64,000 bases of DNA from Capitella teleta. Its lineage: Eukaryota; Annelida; Polychaeta; Capitellidae. Shown here in pieces: positions 36,143 through 49,052 of the stretch. The notes under the pieces are model-generated. The model made no database searches, had not been told where the DNA came from, and saw nothing but the letters and a program-made list of their open reading frames with translations. Where the stretch lies: positions 3,734 to 67,733 of the forward strand of contig KB301566.1 of the NCBI GenBank assembly GCA_000328365.1, in the 5' to 3' direction. A program made the translations under genes and the position numbers. Each line of letters begins with the position of its first letter. Position 1 is the first letter of the stretch.

Positions 36143-37136
36143 TCTAATCGCTATGAGCATTATGTTTTCTTCACCAACATTTTTCCGAGAAAGAAAAAAA
36201 AAATCGGCCATCAGCTGAAACAACCAAGCAGTCACTGAGGGTCTGAGATATTAGCCTAATGCGCCTGCGCAAACGAACAACGAGCAGTTGATCCTGGGTG
36301 TGACCTCGATGCATACGATTAAGCCGAATATGAAACATTTCCCACAAAAACGAACTCAAAAATATATAGTTTGTCATCGGCCTTCAACCCGATAGCCGTC
36401 GCACCATTCCTAATTTGAATCTGCCTTGAACTAGATGTAGGACGCGACTCAATAGTGAGTTGTGAGAACTAGCATACCCTAATATAGAAATAACAATACA
36501 TAGCTTCCCACAAATTAACATATCATGAAACAAACAAGCATTCAATTACTTCCACAATCATGCTGATCTTTATCGCTAATTCGAACCAATGTATATATAC
36601 CTGGATCAAATAGCCGTGCGCCCGTATGCATGCATTGGAGTATGTTTACAGACAACATCGGAGCTAAAAGCTGTTAATATTCAGATAAAGAACCTGTACA
36701 TAAAGCATCCATTGTGTAACACCCAGTTGGCCGCTCCGACCGAACTGGTGGTATGGCCGTCGTCTGCTCGTTAGACAATGATGAAGCATCTCTATCGGAG
36801 GGAGGATCTTCAACGCAAAGGCTTTTTCTACCTGTATGTCTTCAGCCGTCATTCCGTTTAACTCTTCCATGTCGCGACTCGTCGAGACAAGCTGCAACAT
36901 AATTCTCCGAAACGTCATCTCCACCGATGGAAACGAACAAAGTGCAGCACACGCGCGCCGCTTTGATTGAAATATTGTCGGTGTTACCTGATGCTGTAAT
37001 CTTCAGGTAGTCATTTGCTGATTGGGGGATATTGCCATGGCACAGGTGCCGTTGCTACTGCGCTTTCAAACGATCCTCATCAACGCCCATACGTCACATA
37101 AGTAATCTAGCAAAGAACTAAAAAAAAAAAAAAAAA
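36143..37136. other. unassigned block
   Basis: No recognised gene. On the minus strand a stretch ending at a CAG|GTAGAA donor near 36836 reads MTFRRIMLQLVSTSRDMEEL and could be an exon, but the support is thin. Confidence 0.25.
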
Positions 37137-37302
<166 letters not shown>

Positions 37303-37352
37303 NNNNNNNNNNNNNNNNNNNNNNNNNNNNNNNNNNNNNNNNNNNNNNNNNN
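37303..37352. other. assembly gap (50 N)
   Basis: Exactly 50 N, a placeholder size. The true distance is unknown, and whatever precedes the LINE 3' end is hidden here. Confidence 0.99.
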
Positions 37353-37764
37353 CGTCTACAGAAAAAGGCAATTAGAATTATCTCAAATAAACCTCCCCTA
37401 ATCACCTTCCCTACCTTTGTTTAAAGAGTGCACGCTTCTGACACTTGAAGATTTGTATATATATTGCACTTCAATGTTTACGTTCAAACTAACTAACCAC
37501 ATGCTTCCCAATCCCGTCACTCAAACTTTTCACCTAACCCCTGTTATCCATGGTCAAAATACAAGATCAAGCACAAGTTGTAAAATTGTCCAACCCTATT
37601 GTAGAACGGTCTTAAGGCAAAAAACATTACATTATAGTATACCATTCATTTACAATTCGTTTCTCCACCCACTGTCACTCCTAAATATTGATTCCGTTGG
37701 AAAATTCAAAAGAACTCTAAAAAACATTTTAATAGCAAAATATATCTGAATAGTAATTACATTA

Positions 37765-37795
<31 letters not shown>

Positions 37796-38044
37796 GTTTA
37801 TTTATTTTCTCTCTCTCTTCGTTTTTCATTCTTCTTTTTCTGTGTTCTCTGTAAATGTAATAGAAATTACCTCTCTGTTCGTGTAACAAAAAACAAAACT
37901 CGCTCCAATGCACCTTTTTCCATATACTTCACTTCATGTAAATTCTCATCGTGGCACAAAAGCACTCGTGCTTCAGCCACAACTTCATTATTGCACATTT
38001 TCTCACGTTTTACTGAATAAATTATTATTATTATTATTATTTAT
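37353..38044 (+). mobile_element. 3' end of a CR1/L2-like non-LTR retrotransposon (LINE)
   Basis: 37353-37416 reads LQKKAIRIISNKPP and, after a frame change, 37417-37749 continues LFKECTLLTLEDLYIYCTSM on to KFKRTLKNILIAKYI. This is the conserved tail after the reverse transcriptase in CR1/L2-type LINEs (QKKAIRII..., LFKE..L.L.DLY, SF/KRxLK). A 3' UTR-like segment follows, with an internal ATT run, and the copy ends GAATAAATTATTATTATT, the tandem tail such elements carry. The frame change and missing 5' part mark it as an old truncated copy. A gene with the same tail is unlikely. Confidence 0.75.
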
Positions 38045-38198
38045 TATATTATTCCTCAGCTTACGTAACGACAAACTGCGAGTTCACGATGCGTTATTTA
38101 AAACGAAGTGACTCCGTATACAGCAGCTGTGTGCTGAGCGCCCGCCTTCCGTATACCAATTGTAAAATGATCAGTCAGTAATGATTAATTGGGGAACT

Positions 38199-38306
38199 GG
38201 TCATCTCGCCCGAATACCATCTCGCCCCAGGTCATCTCACCCGAATGCCATCTCGCCCGAATGTCATCTCGCCCTAGGTCATCTCGCCCGGTTGTCCTTT
38301 CGCCCG
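38199..38306 (+). repeat. tandem array of a 15-16-nt TCATCTCGCCC unit
   Basis: Seven imperfect copies of a unit like TCATCTCGCCCGAATG in a head-to-tail run, with alternating joins (GAATG, CCAGG, CTAGG). GC-rich against an AT-rich background. No coding sense. Confidence 0.85.
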
Positions 38307-38615
38307 ATTTTACATACATATTAATTAATATGACTAATATGGGCATTAATAATCAATATTGTGCTATGATATTATGCATGCTCGGATGGCGAATTTGTAC
38401 ATCACCAATACTGAGTGTAGTACTAGTACAAACTAGCGTAGTTTGTCATTATCCGCGATACAACCAGTTCCCACCACATGTGTCCAATGAATGTAATCGT
38501 AATAGTACTGTACTCTTTGACACAATCATAATATAAGAGTCAGACTGTTTTAATAACAGAAGTTACGTCTTGTTTACTTAACCATTTGTCGCCAATTACT
38601 TGCTTCATTTTACCA

Positions 38616-38784
38616 ATATAATTCTTCGGTGACACTGCAGTGCTGCCAAAATGCGTAACAAGCACCTGTGTACTACTGTCTATGGTAGTATGCAGGAACC
38701 CTTAGGATTTATCGATAAGAGTAGGGGGAGAGCCCCGGTCCCGGGCTTCTGTTCTGGCGCCCGTTTCACCCGAATGGAGCCGAA
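38616..38784 (+). mobile_element. SINE-like repeat, copy 1 (no tRNA head)
   Basis: From ATTCTTCGGTGACACTGCAG through GCCCCGGTCCCGGGC to CCCGAATGGAGCCG, it matches 41716-41895 with frequent substitutions and small indels over the whole length. This copy lacks the tRNA-like head seen in the other and is probably 5'-truncated. Confidence 0.6.
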
Positions 38785-41016
38785 AAACCTCATCATGCCT
38801 CATGCCTTATGCTTCATTTTAGCATCTACCGAGCGATTGAAATCTCTCTCGCAGATACACACGTGAATCCATACATAGTGCATTATGATGAACTGGTAAA
38901 CAACTGCATATACTGCACCCACTCATGACTCAGACGCACACCGATGCATGCACGCTGCTATCGCCAAGGGATTGACATTAATTGATGCTTCTAATCATGA
39001 ATGCATGCATTATTTGGTCGACAAGAAAAGTGAGAACATAACATACTAGTAAACAAGTATGGTAAAACATGTAAAATAATTCAAATAATTCAAATAATTC
39101 AAAGTCAACTCAGATGACTCAGAGTGGACGATTCAATCATGAGTAGCACACCACATTTTAGCATTCAGTAGCACAACACATGCCAAGACCAAGGCCACAG
39201 CAGCCAGTTCTATTGTGGATGTCAAACATTGCCCGATGCCTTAGAGCAGCGCCAATTGCTTGGCTTGTCATCTGAACCATGGTTCACAATCGTCAGTGGT
39301 CGCATTAGGACGTTGGCAGTTCATCAATTCCCAAGAATAACGCAATCGAAGCTGCTCTCGGTGCCGTATGCCGAACGACAGCGGCCACTTCATGTGAATG
39401 ACGTTTACTAAAACAACAGCTCATTGGAAAGCAAACTTTGCCACTAGTTTCAGGCGCTAAGACAGATTGCATTACGCCGTGGTGAATATATAGACTTCGG
39501 TTTATGACTTTACGGAGAACTGCGGGCTATATTTTGGGGCGTCATCTATTGTTGGATCTGCTTTCTAAAATGGAGATGCTGATTGTGCACTTTAATATTA
39601 TTACTTGCTATAATTATATACTCCTCAGAAGAGGTGCGCGGATATTGAAAATTACCTGATTTCGTATATTGATTATTCGCGCATCCCCTGACAGTTTATA
39701 TAATTGCCACCTAGTTTGCATGTACATGAATGTAATTCGAATCTTATTTTTTATAATTTACACGATTTTCTAACATTCAAACAGGATATCAACGTCTGTT
39801 CAACAAATTCTGACATGTTGACCGTTGCGTCACCTTCTTTGGCTTCTGTTTGCATGAGTAATCAATTATAGCTTCGTTAAAATTCACGAAAACTCTTTGA
39901 ATCGGTTCATATTTTCCTATATATCTAAACAAAAATTATGCATTATTTTGATCGATTTTGATTTGCTAATACTTTTCTTGACTATTTGTCAAGTATTCAT
40001 CCACCACCAAAGTATTTATTCACCGAACTATACAAATGAATGAATAAATAAATATAAAGCTATCGTGATTTCTGTACAGCAAAAGTAATATGGAAACTTA
40101 CTTAATTAGTAATTAGTGTAATGTCATGTGTGGCTCATATGGCTACCTGGAATTGTATGGAGTGCTTTTTAAGAGAAACGGCCTTGTAATATCCTTCGTA
40201 GAAGTGCGCGTTCTATCCTGAGGGTATTTTCAATGGCTGTATGTCCTACCTCTACCAGATGTATGTTTAACAGATGCCTAAAAAGAGGAGCTAGATTTGC
40301 CTCTTTCACCTGCTCAAATTAGTCTCGTTACCTGAGCCTTCAACTTCTTTCATCGCATCCGACTGCAATATTTTATCGACCTCACATTTGCTTACGGGAC
40401 ATTACTTAATAATGAGAGGATTCAGATTCTCAGAAAATGTATTTATTACTAATTGGGAAAAAGACGTGATTGGCACCCACTGAAGCCTATTGCTGATACA
40501 AATGCAGGCATACTGAGGTCAGGATGTTTAAGGGTGTTGCCCTTTTCTACCCGCCATTGATTTCTCTATGGCTCTGGGTGTCGGCCATTGTCTGACCATG
40601 CTTAACTGCTCCCGACGTGCCTCCGTCGTAGGCCATAAAGATTATTCTCCACCTCCCCATCCCTTTGGGTGATACGTCAAAAGAGATTTTGATGATTATA
40701 AGAGGGTCATGTCTTGTAGAAAAAAAATCTCAAGGGATACTATCACTTAGGATAATGACCTACGGTCATTCATAACGATACGAATGGTCCAGTTTGTCTC
40801 GAGAACTCTTTAGTCTGATCGATTCCAATGCTCCCAAAATAACCACACAATGGAGTCCTTATCCGTCATTGTGTTCGACCAAGGGCGGAGGACGAGCTGA
40901 ATCAATCCTTCCAAATATAATGCATCTCGTAGATCAGCAAAAGAAGATGGCAGACAACTATAGCACCCCGTTCATACGCTCAAAAACCTTTCTAGATGAA
41001 ACCCGTATGAACTAAA
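38785..41016. other. unassigned block
   Basis: No recognised gene. Three copies of ATAATTCAA lie at about 39075-39103. A 73-codon plus-strand frame at 40794-41015 is probably the 3' untranslated side of the minus-strand candidate exon beside it. Confidence 0.3.
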
Positions 41017-41257
41017 TTAATGCAACTCCTGCTCATTAGTCATTGGCCCATCCCGGAAAGGAGTGAGTGCATGGTAGGGCGATTGCATCAGAAGTAACGG
41101 GTCAATGTTGACATGGTGCTCGGTAATCTCAGTGTGAACGCTCGCTGCCTCACAGGGACCGAGAGCAGGAGCTTCATACTGCGACCGCGGCAGGCAGTCG
41201 TCGCATTGGTTCTTCTCTCGGCGTCGGTAAGGCTCCTTGCATGCCTCTTCCTCGGGT
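41017..41257 (-). CDS. candidate terminal coding exon, unknown protein
   Basis: Minus strand: open from about 41257 to a TAA at 41017, 79 codons reading EEEACKEPYRRREKNQCDDC, then a Glu/His/Pro-rich stretch, ending MTNEQELH. The frame is GC3-rich while the surroundings are AT-rich, and the protein looks like a cytosolic tail. A CCCGAG acceptor of modest quality could start it. There is no in-frame ATG near the beginning, so it would have to be spliced. No family recognised. Confidence 0.35.
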
Positions 41258-41587
41258 GACAATATCAAGGATTACTGTCGCGCCTAATGATTGTTGGCAA
41301 AACATGGATTAATTATCAACACGGACGAAAGGTATGGCGCATAGAAGTATATACTGCTATAGGTATCACAATTAAGTTAACACATACATGTATGTTAATT
41401 GATACAATTGAACACAATTGTTGTATTCACTGCTTACTTTTTTTTAAATAATGAGGCGATAAATTTTGTTTTACATGACAGGGCTAACCTTTAATTGATG
41501 AAACCTTAGGTGTAATAAGAATGGAACACAGGGGCAAGGGCCGGTTGATTTTGATTGTTGTACGTTATACACAGTTGTGAATCAAAC

Positions 41588-41895
41588 CAGACTGGCTCAG
41601 TCGGTTTGACCGGCTGACTGCAATCCTATGCCGACCCTAGGGGTCGAGGTCCCGGGTTCGAGACCCGATCAGGCCAGGGGCGTTATGATTGTGAATAATA
41701 ATTGTAATCCGTTATAAATGCAATTCTTCGATGACTCTACAGTGCTCCCTAATTGCGTAACAAGGCTGGGCACTGTCTATGGTGGTATGTAGGATAAAGA
41801 ATCCTTGGGATTTATCGGTAAGAGTATGGGGCAACCCCGGTCCCGGGCCTTTTGTTCTGGCGCCCGTATCATCCGAATGGTTTGTGTGGAGCCGT
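41588..41895 (+). mobile_element. tRNA-derived SINE-like repeat, copy 2 (with head)
   Basis: A box TGGCTCAGTCG at 41593-41603 and B box GGTTCGAGACCC at 41655-41666 form a tRNA-like head. The body at 41716-41895 is shared with 38616-38784. Head plus conserved body is the SINE plan. No obvious A-tail or LINE-matching tail was seen, and the 3' end is set by where similarity to copy 1 stops. Confidence 0.6.
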
Positions 41896-44800
41896 AACAC
41901 TCCATCATATGTTATGTCAATCAATATAGTACACCCAACATTCTGCGATATTTCCATTTTTGGTGGCAAACAAGGCCCCGGACCATGGATAAGCTTCATT
42001 GAACGCATAAATAAGGCAATACTCTCGTACAATTGTTTTGTTTGAGAGGGCTAATGTTTTGACAGTAGCAGTAATGTTTGCATTAATAAACAAAAACCTA
42101 ACAGAGAGTTTGTATATTTGGCGCGCCATACAAGAAATAACAATCCTGAATACTTGTTTCAGGGCCCATCTGATTCAACTTGCACAAAATCTCTTTGTGA
42201 ACACACACAACTCGCATTTAAATGTCTCTCCCTCATTAAAATTTTACTTTTTTATTTGATTTCTCTTCATAAATTGGCGCAGAATAAATTAGTAAATACA
42301 TAGCGGGTTGTTATTTTGAGGACTGATTGGTCAATTTTTAGCAAATTTTTCATAGAGGTAGATGGACTACTTATGACTACCTATGGCACACTCTGTATAT
42401 TGATTGAATCCCAATGAGCTCTATAATTATTGTGATTCGCCATGACCAGACTAAGGTGATATCGAGATAAATTATATGAGTGACCAACATTAGCACGATA
42501 TTGCTGATTGGATGTGAATTGAGAGGCTGGCTGCATATGACCTCTGCACGGTGCTTCGTAATACTAACCCAGATGACTCAATCAAGAGCCCTACGTCTCC
42601 CAATGACTGCATTTGGTTTCACTTCCAGGGCAGAATGCGCAGATTGCGTGATTGAACCAGGCAGGTTTCACTGAGATGGACAACAGGAAAGATCACAAAG
42701 GTTGGGTGCAATGCTTTCGGGATGAACATAGATGGGAAGAGAGAATCTTAGTCACACATAGTCACAGTGTTACCCCCTTTCATGTCAGTAGGGTGTTCAA
42801 AGGGGCCTGGATGATGGATTAGGTATTCTGTGGAAAATGCATTGCCTTGCATTGCCAACATTCCCCTGTGGATCCAAAATGCTAACTATATATAGTACAA
42901 GAAATCTCGGAACAAGGTCACCAATTGACCGGAATCCTCAATCAATGGTCAAGAGCATCCACACGTGGCCAATTTCCTTGGGTGGAGAGAAATATTTGCC
43001 ATTTCGGATGTAGATGTCGACATCACACGTTGGTGAGGTCAGTTTCGTTTGCACCGTCACGCAACGTGACGCAAAATCTAATAAAAATGACTCAGCTTCA
43101 ATCAGGTGTAGAAGGAGAAGAATATGCGGAGGAGGTCTGTCTCCTCAAGACCTCTTTGATTTATTGACACTTGGGTTGCAATGTCATCCTAAAATGTCCA
43201 TGCTGTGATGGACTTTGAGGTATACCCGTGTATAGAATGTGAACCTGTGTTTCTTCAAGGCGTCGATTGCGTGTGTGCAGTTGGGACTCCCGTTTCCTCA
43301 AGAGTGGATTGGTTAATCTCGTGAATGGGGCTAATCAGCTGTAATATAACAAGCCAACTAGGTCATGAGCTTGATATGTTAGGTGCACACACGCATAATT
43401 TGTGGTGCATACCATTCAGGCAGATACAGAAGATCAAGAGCTTTCTTCTCTTATAAGCCTCATACTGTGCAGGAGGAGCCAGCATCAACGGATTATCGTT
43501 GCTATGACTCTGCATATAGCTGTTTACCATAAACGTTGTCTGCATAGCGATAAGGTCAAAAGCTATGAGTGATATAGGTTCTAATCAAACGGGTTGGCGA
43601 GAAGTCGATGCTGTTCTATCCCGAAGGACCTCTTTGCTCTGGTAAAAATAACCTCGTTCAACAAGCCAGCTAATGCCCCCTATGCCCCACTATACGGGAC
43701 TGGTTATCGGATGAGACAATTGCTTCTCCCCCTTGCTTTTCTTTCCCTTCTAAGTGTAAATGCAACAATAGCATTGCGCCCTATGTGCGTCGGCCTCTGA
43801 GTCGCAAACGAGGGCAACGCGCAGAAAGGCAAACCACACCGTGTATAGCATTCATCAGAGAATCCTCACGCCAACTCCAGCAAACCAAATTGCCATCAGT
43901 GCTGTTATAACGTCCACATAGCGGCCATAACGTCATATGGCGGATGATAGCGCACAGTGGGAGGCAAGTTGGTAAATATACATAAAAGAGTACACGGTAT
44001 TACGATAGGCAGGTTTGAGTGGATATTCATGTCTTGTGTCTCCTTGACAGATTACAGACATCGTATGTTCTCCGAGAGAAAGCTCTCTGCGCCTACTAAG
44101 AAATATCTTGATTTATCAGAACCATGCTTCCTACGTTCATCGCTCTTATAGGCCTCTCCTTTGATTGTCTAGGGCCTTTTTTTTCTCATAGACCGCATAA
44201 TCATGTGTCTACTCGCTATCGGTTGTTACCAGCAGTCAGGTTCACAAAAAGAAAACCCCTCCCTTATCCCACCACTCCCTCTGGTGGTCCACTGGGGGAC
44301 TTGTTTGTTTTATACATATATATAGCATTTGGTGCATGAATATTCATCACCTATTTAAGTGATTGTGGCATTTGGTGGCAAATTGTAATAAAGCAAAACC
44401 AGCTAAATGTCGCTTAGTCCCACGAGCAATCAACTCAAATTTTCTGTGCACGTGTACCAGAAAAAAATGCTGATCTGTCATTCTCTATACCTGGTTGAGG
44501 TAGGCCACGACCGATGATGTATCGATGGATGGCGCACGAACCAACTGCAATGAAAGAAACCATAAAAAGACCAATTACTGCACCACATTATTCGACAATC
44601 GTCATATTACCATAATACGCCATGCAAGGTGCATAGGCCTGCAACAAGACAATGACCAATTAGGCCTCACATACCTTAACGCAGAAAACAGCAACACACC
44701 TTTGGAAAGGCAGGGAATTGGTGGTGGTCAAGGTAATATATCAGAAAGCATAGGTGCCAGACATCTCTAGACCAAGGGTCTCCAGTGGGTGGTAGGAAGA

Positions 44801-46616
44801 TGGAAGTGATCCACTGGTCGCTTCCCCTTGAGAGCAAACATCTCACGTCAAGGAATTATCGCTGCGGTGCATGGTAAACAAGAAACAGCTGCCCCCTGAT
44901 TGTGTCAGGCAGAATGGCCAGCAAGCAATGTTGCGCTGCCTTCCAGGGACGTAAGCCATGCATTTTGTTCCTTGGCGACTCTTAATTACAGAGTAATGCC
45001 GCTGAAAGCGATACGTTTGTTTTGTTCGAAGTTTTTCCTAACAACCTAATGCAGACGAGCTATGCAAAATGACATAATTATTTGGCTCCTGGTGATTCGA
45101 TGCTATAAAGATTAAGACTGGGAGTTGGGAAATGGCAAATATTTCTCAAGAACTGAGCGCTGTGCTTTAGTGCTTGGGATACCATGTTTTAGCATTGATT
45201 AATGATGCCATTATTTTGTGATTTGTACATCACGTGGGGAGTTTACTTGGTGCGGGTTGGTCAACGGGTAATCATCTCTCAATTGGATCTGTCGTGCATT
45301 GTCCTGAGTATACATGAGTTAACATACTATCCTTGGTAGACACATCCTTTTGTACAGTAGGTGCACTCGTTATGCAATGATCCAATGCGACTTTGTGTGA
45401 GACATCATTCGTGAACACATTACCCGTGACCCATACGTATAAATCAATATGGTGTTTTTATAAATCTTTTTATTAAGCGTTTACTGAAAGCCGGTCAGAT
45501 GCTCCAGAAATCATTTCTGTTCAAGACCAACGAGTTGCTTGGTCTGCGCATGACAGAGGAGCATCAGGAACAAGATCTTGGTTCAAGGTCTTTTGAAGAA
45601 TAACCTCATTCTACGTGATATAAGGTTGATACTATACATTAGGCGGCGAAACCATCTCCGTGTCTCACTTAATCCGACTTAATATACCTGGTTTAAGCTC
45701 AAGAGGTGATCATTAGCGCGGTTTGTCCTCAACAAGGGATTCAGTGTCGACAACGTTGGACAAATTGGATGCCGAGAATTATAGGAACAAAAGTAAGCAG
45801 GAATGCAGCAATCACTCAGGTCTCTCAGGTGTGTATGCGGAATCCACGGGCTCCTGATTACACATAACTTCTTCCGGTGAAGGGGGTTGGACGGACGTAG
45901 ATCCAACGGACGGAGATTTAATTCTCATTTGGAATCTCGTCTTTATTCCACATATGGACTTCTATTGACGCAATGACCCATGACGTTTGCCAATGGCATT
46001 TTATTTGAATGATTATGCGTCATGAAATCATCCAAGCCCGCTGACTGCTTGATTCAGAAGCAGGTGCAAAGGGCAATTTCACTAGGCTATAACAACAAGA
46101 TTTCCGCCACTGTATTCTGTGATAATATTAAAATCATGGCTTGTGTCATAATGTAATGTTGTTCACATACATATAGTGACACATATTTGTCACCTGCTGT
46201 GACCAGTAACTGAACCGTTCTCTCCTTAGAGGCCGAGAGATTTGACTTAGTTATCTGCCTTCGCATCTGACGTTCAGTTCCACAATACATCTTCCCTTAA
46301 TGACAATTATATGCCACGTATTGCATCCAGCTGACAATTTGCCCATCAGCACAGAGAGGCTGAATCCAACGAGCAGTGCGCTGTCACGTCGACATAGACA
46401 ACCTGGGTCGTTGCGTCCATGCTTATATGCTCAATACAAGAGTCCTCCACACTCCTCCATCCCAAGGCCAATAATATTGATAATGGCATAAAATCCTACA
46501 CGGCCGAATCACACCGAGTTATGACGCCGGCTTGTATCCTAAGAATCGTGCAATTACTGCTCAACATCTGTTGTTTAATGAGGTTTGATGCCATTCCAAC
46601 ACTCGTTTGTAATTGA
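41896..46616. other. unassigned block
   Basis: Nearly 5 kb with no recognised gene or named repeat. Open frames of 60-90 codons are scattered on both strands without domains. A single CCCTCTGGTGG at 44277-44287 resembles a CTCF core but is isolated. Confidence 0.3.
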
Positions 46617-46832
46617 ATGCCAGTAGATATAGAGATGCAGACCTTGCACGACCAGAAGGAGGAACAAGAAGAAAACCCGATTTGGAGTTGGGTAAGTGAA
46701 GGCGAGGGGGCGAATTGGTTCAGGCAAGACATCCATCAAAGGGCAAGACGGAGAATTAAAGAAATGGAAAGAAGGTTTGCGCATGGCGACATGGAAATGC
46801 ATCGCACGTGGAACGGCTGCAAGGTTGTTTGA
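46617..46832 (+). CDS. candidate small protein (71 aa), unknown
   Basis: The first in-frame ATG (46617) opens MPVDIEMQTLHDQKEEQEEN, then a Trp-containing and strongly charged stretch ending in VV-stop. The charge pattern and lack of low complexity are protein-like. An internal TTGG|GTAAGT could be a splice donor that would cut the frame at residue 25. No family recognised. Chance remains likely. Confidence 0.22.
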   Translation: MPVDIEMQTLHDQKEEQEENPIWSWVSEGEGANWFRQDIHQRARRRIKEMERRFAHGDMEMHRTWNGCKVV

Positions 46833-47190
46833 GTTCACAACCTTCGAAGTGGCTTATGAGTGATCGGCACAGAACACAATTATAAACGATTGTTGTTCAA
46901 TTTCAACAAGCAACAGCATCAAACGAATCATACCTGAACAGCATATTTTGTCATCATTGTGAATGTACATTTTTAATTTGCTGGGTATACTTTATTGGGA
47001 GCTTTTAGATAGTTGCATTGGTTTCGTGGAGAAACTACATAGCAACAGGTCCTATGTCCATAGTTGCATTCAATAAGGGGGAGGGGGCGAGCCAATCGCC
47101 ATCGCAGTCATATTGCTTACATTTGATTGTCCCCCCCCCTGCAACATAGACAACCCTAGACGAGAAAAAGCTTTTAATTAACCGTGTTAT
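46833..47190. other. unassigned block
   Basis: No gene. It contains GA-rich and C-run tracts just before the promoter-like segment. Confidence 0.35.
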
Positions 47191-47222
47191 GGGCGGGGCT
47201 TAATTCACGCAACCGCCATATT
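47191..47222 (+). promoter_or_regulatory. promoter-like GC box plus YY1-like site
   Basis: GGGCGGGGC at 47191-47199 is a GC box, and CCGCCATATT at 47213-47222 fits the YY1 site with one mismatch in the wider consensus. YY1 sites sit close to start points of many animal promoters. A short frame (MTISRRAKPV..., 45 codons) starts at 47229, and a strong GG|GTAAGT donor follows at 47398, as for a 5' leader exon. Confidence 0.28.
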
Positions 47223-47986
47223 GGACGTATGACCATTTCTCGCAGAGCGAAGCCTGTTACCAGTGTGAAGCGAGTCAAACGACATATAATAATCTTCTTC
47301 TTTTTCGGCGATACACCGGAGAACACGAAACTAATTCTCCGAATGAAGTCACTGCAAAATTGTTAACGAATCGACTTTAACTGATGATATCAGTCGGGTA
47401 AGTGCACATAATGTTACAATAATACAAGATGATACAGCCATATTGTAAGAGTCACCTTTTAGTTACTATAAAACGAGTTTGCAAGCAGATAATCTCACTG
47501 TCACAGGTGATCGACTCACAGTCACAGTGAGTCAGTAATGACCATGTCACCCTGACCCAACTTCCCAAGTCACTACTATTAATATTATGACTAGCATGTG
47601 TATTTTTAATACTATCATACTAAAGACTTGTCACCACAATGACAATAATCAGGATCGTTATTATATATACAAGTAGCTGGGGACCAGTGGTCAGACTGGT
47701 ATTGGTAACACTCATTGTTCGATTGTCTTGCATTAGCTGACATACTACAGCGAGACCGAGGGGTCTGGTCTCGCCCGATTTATCTGTGCTAGTCTTGCAT
47801 GTAACTGACTAACTCTGATGTTAATTCCACCCGTTCTATCAACAGGAGAACAGTTTTCATTGGAACACGCTGAATCTACCAAATCATGCACAACGCATTA
47901 GGCCTCATCAAATTTAGATTAAATGTGAGACATTTATTGCATCCTATAATTATTCACTCATTTGTTCTTTGTACCATTTTCTGCAG

Positions 47987-48116
47987 GATCTGAGGATGCA
48001 GACAACATTGGCTAAATGCGGAAATCAATCTCTTGTGGATTCGAAGATGGTTTCCTATAACTGCACCAGCCACAGTTCTGTCAAATTCCGTGCCAGCACA
48101 TTGATTACTTCACATT
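47987..48116 (+). CDS. candidate internal coding exon
   Basis: A strong acceptor (CCATTTTCTGCAG) and donor (ATT|GTGAGT) enclose 130 nt, fully open in one frame: DLRMQTTLAKCGNQSLVDSK and on, with four Cys/Asn-rich positions and an NCTS glycosylation sequon. It leaves one base into a codon, which the 23-nt exon at 49030 completes as Cys. The first ATG is at 47996. The sequence resembles a secreted or extracellular segment, with no family recognised. Confidence 0.4.
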
Positions 48117-49029
48117 GTGAGTAATTATTGAATGTTACACACTTGACTAACTAATTATTTTCAGCTGATTGACAAGCAATCCATGCAGTTGTCTGCAGTG
48201 ATGGCTGAAATCTGCTGATGGTCATGGAGCCTAGCTATGCATACATGCATTTGATGTAAGTGCATTATCCAAAGATCATGTGTGGTTTCCACCCTGGTCA
48301 TAGAGTGCTTGATATCTAATACTGTAGTGATGTTCTGTGTCTTTGAGCATGTTGGTAAATGTAGAAAAGGAAATATTTGTACGGGAGAGAGAGAGAGAGA
48401 GAAGAAGTTATGTTTGCGATTTTTGACTTGAATCACGATTTCCGATATATTTATTGCATCCGCTTGAAACCAATTAAGTTCCAACCTAATAGAGCGACTA
48501 CGTGTGTCCTTTGATATGGAGTCATCCAGGGGAATCTATATTGATTGCATACAGACCGCATAATTAAAAGACAAAATCTTACAAAATGGAAAGGGTATTT
48601 GGCATTCAGTTTGATGACGTTATTAATTCCCACTCAGCTCACTTTTTCATACATATAGATAAATTTAATTTGCTGAAGCGTTAAGTGTGAATGTGCATAT
48701 AAAAACATAATATACAGATTAAACAAATTAAGAAAAAAGTTCATGGATGATTTGAAGCATCTGCCGCAGCGATAATATGCCAAATCGCCAGAACAAGTTG
48801 TCGCTGGAAGTTTGTTGTAGCCTTAATTTATCTCTAAATTACAAAAATCAAGTCCAGAATACATTTCTTGTTTTATGACAGTATATCACGTATAATTATT
48901 TTAGGAGCGACAGGTGGTTCCCTTATTCCTTTCTAGATCTTGACTGGATTTTTTCAATGCTTGTGATTATATCGATGCACAAAACTGTACATATTATTTT
49001 TCTAATCATGTTTTTGTTGTTGATTCCAG

Positions 49030-49052
49030 GTGGATGTTCACTGGAATCAAAG
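49030..49052 (+). CDS. candidate microexon
   Basis: Between TTGTTGATTCCAG and a GTAAAT donor lie 23 nt that continue the previous candidate exon in phase as (C)GCSLESK. A matching phase is expected one time in three by chance, so this is suggestive only. A further acceptor at 50085 would add LNSYLIAAIGV and a stop (50086-50121). Confidence 0.22.

Noticed and set aside
41588-41670. tRNA gene
   Set aside because: Pol III boxes present, but it runs into a dispersed repeat body and lacks a convincing anticodon arm.
44277-44287. CTCF site (reverse CCACCAGAGGG)
   Set aside because: A single short near-match; expected by chance at this window size.
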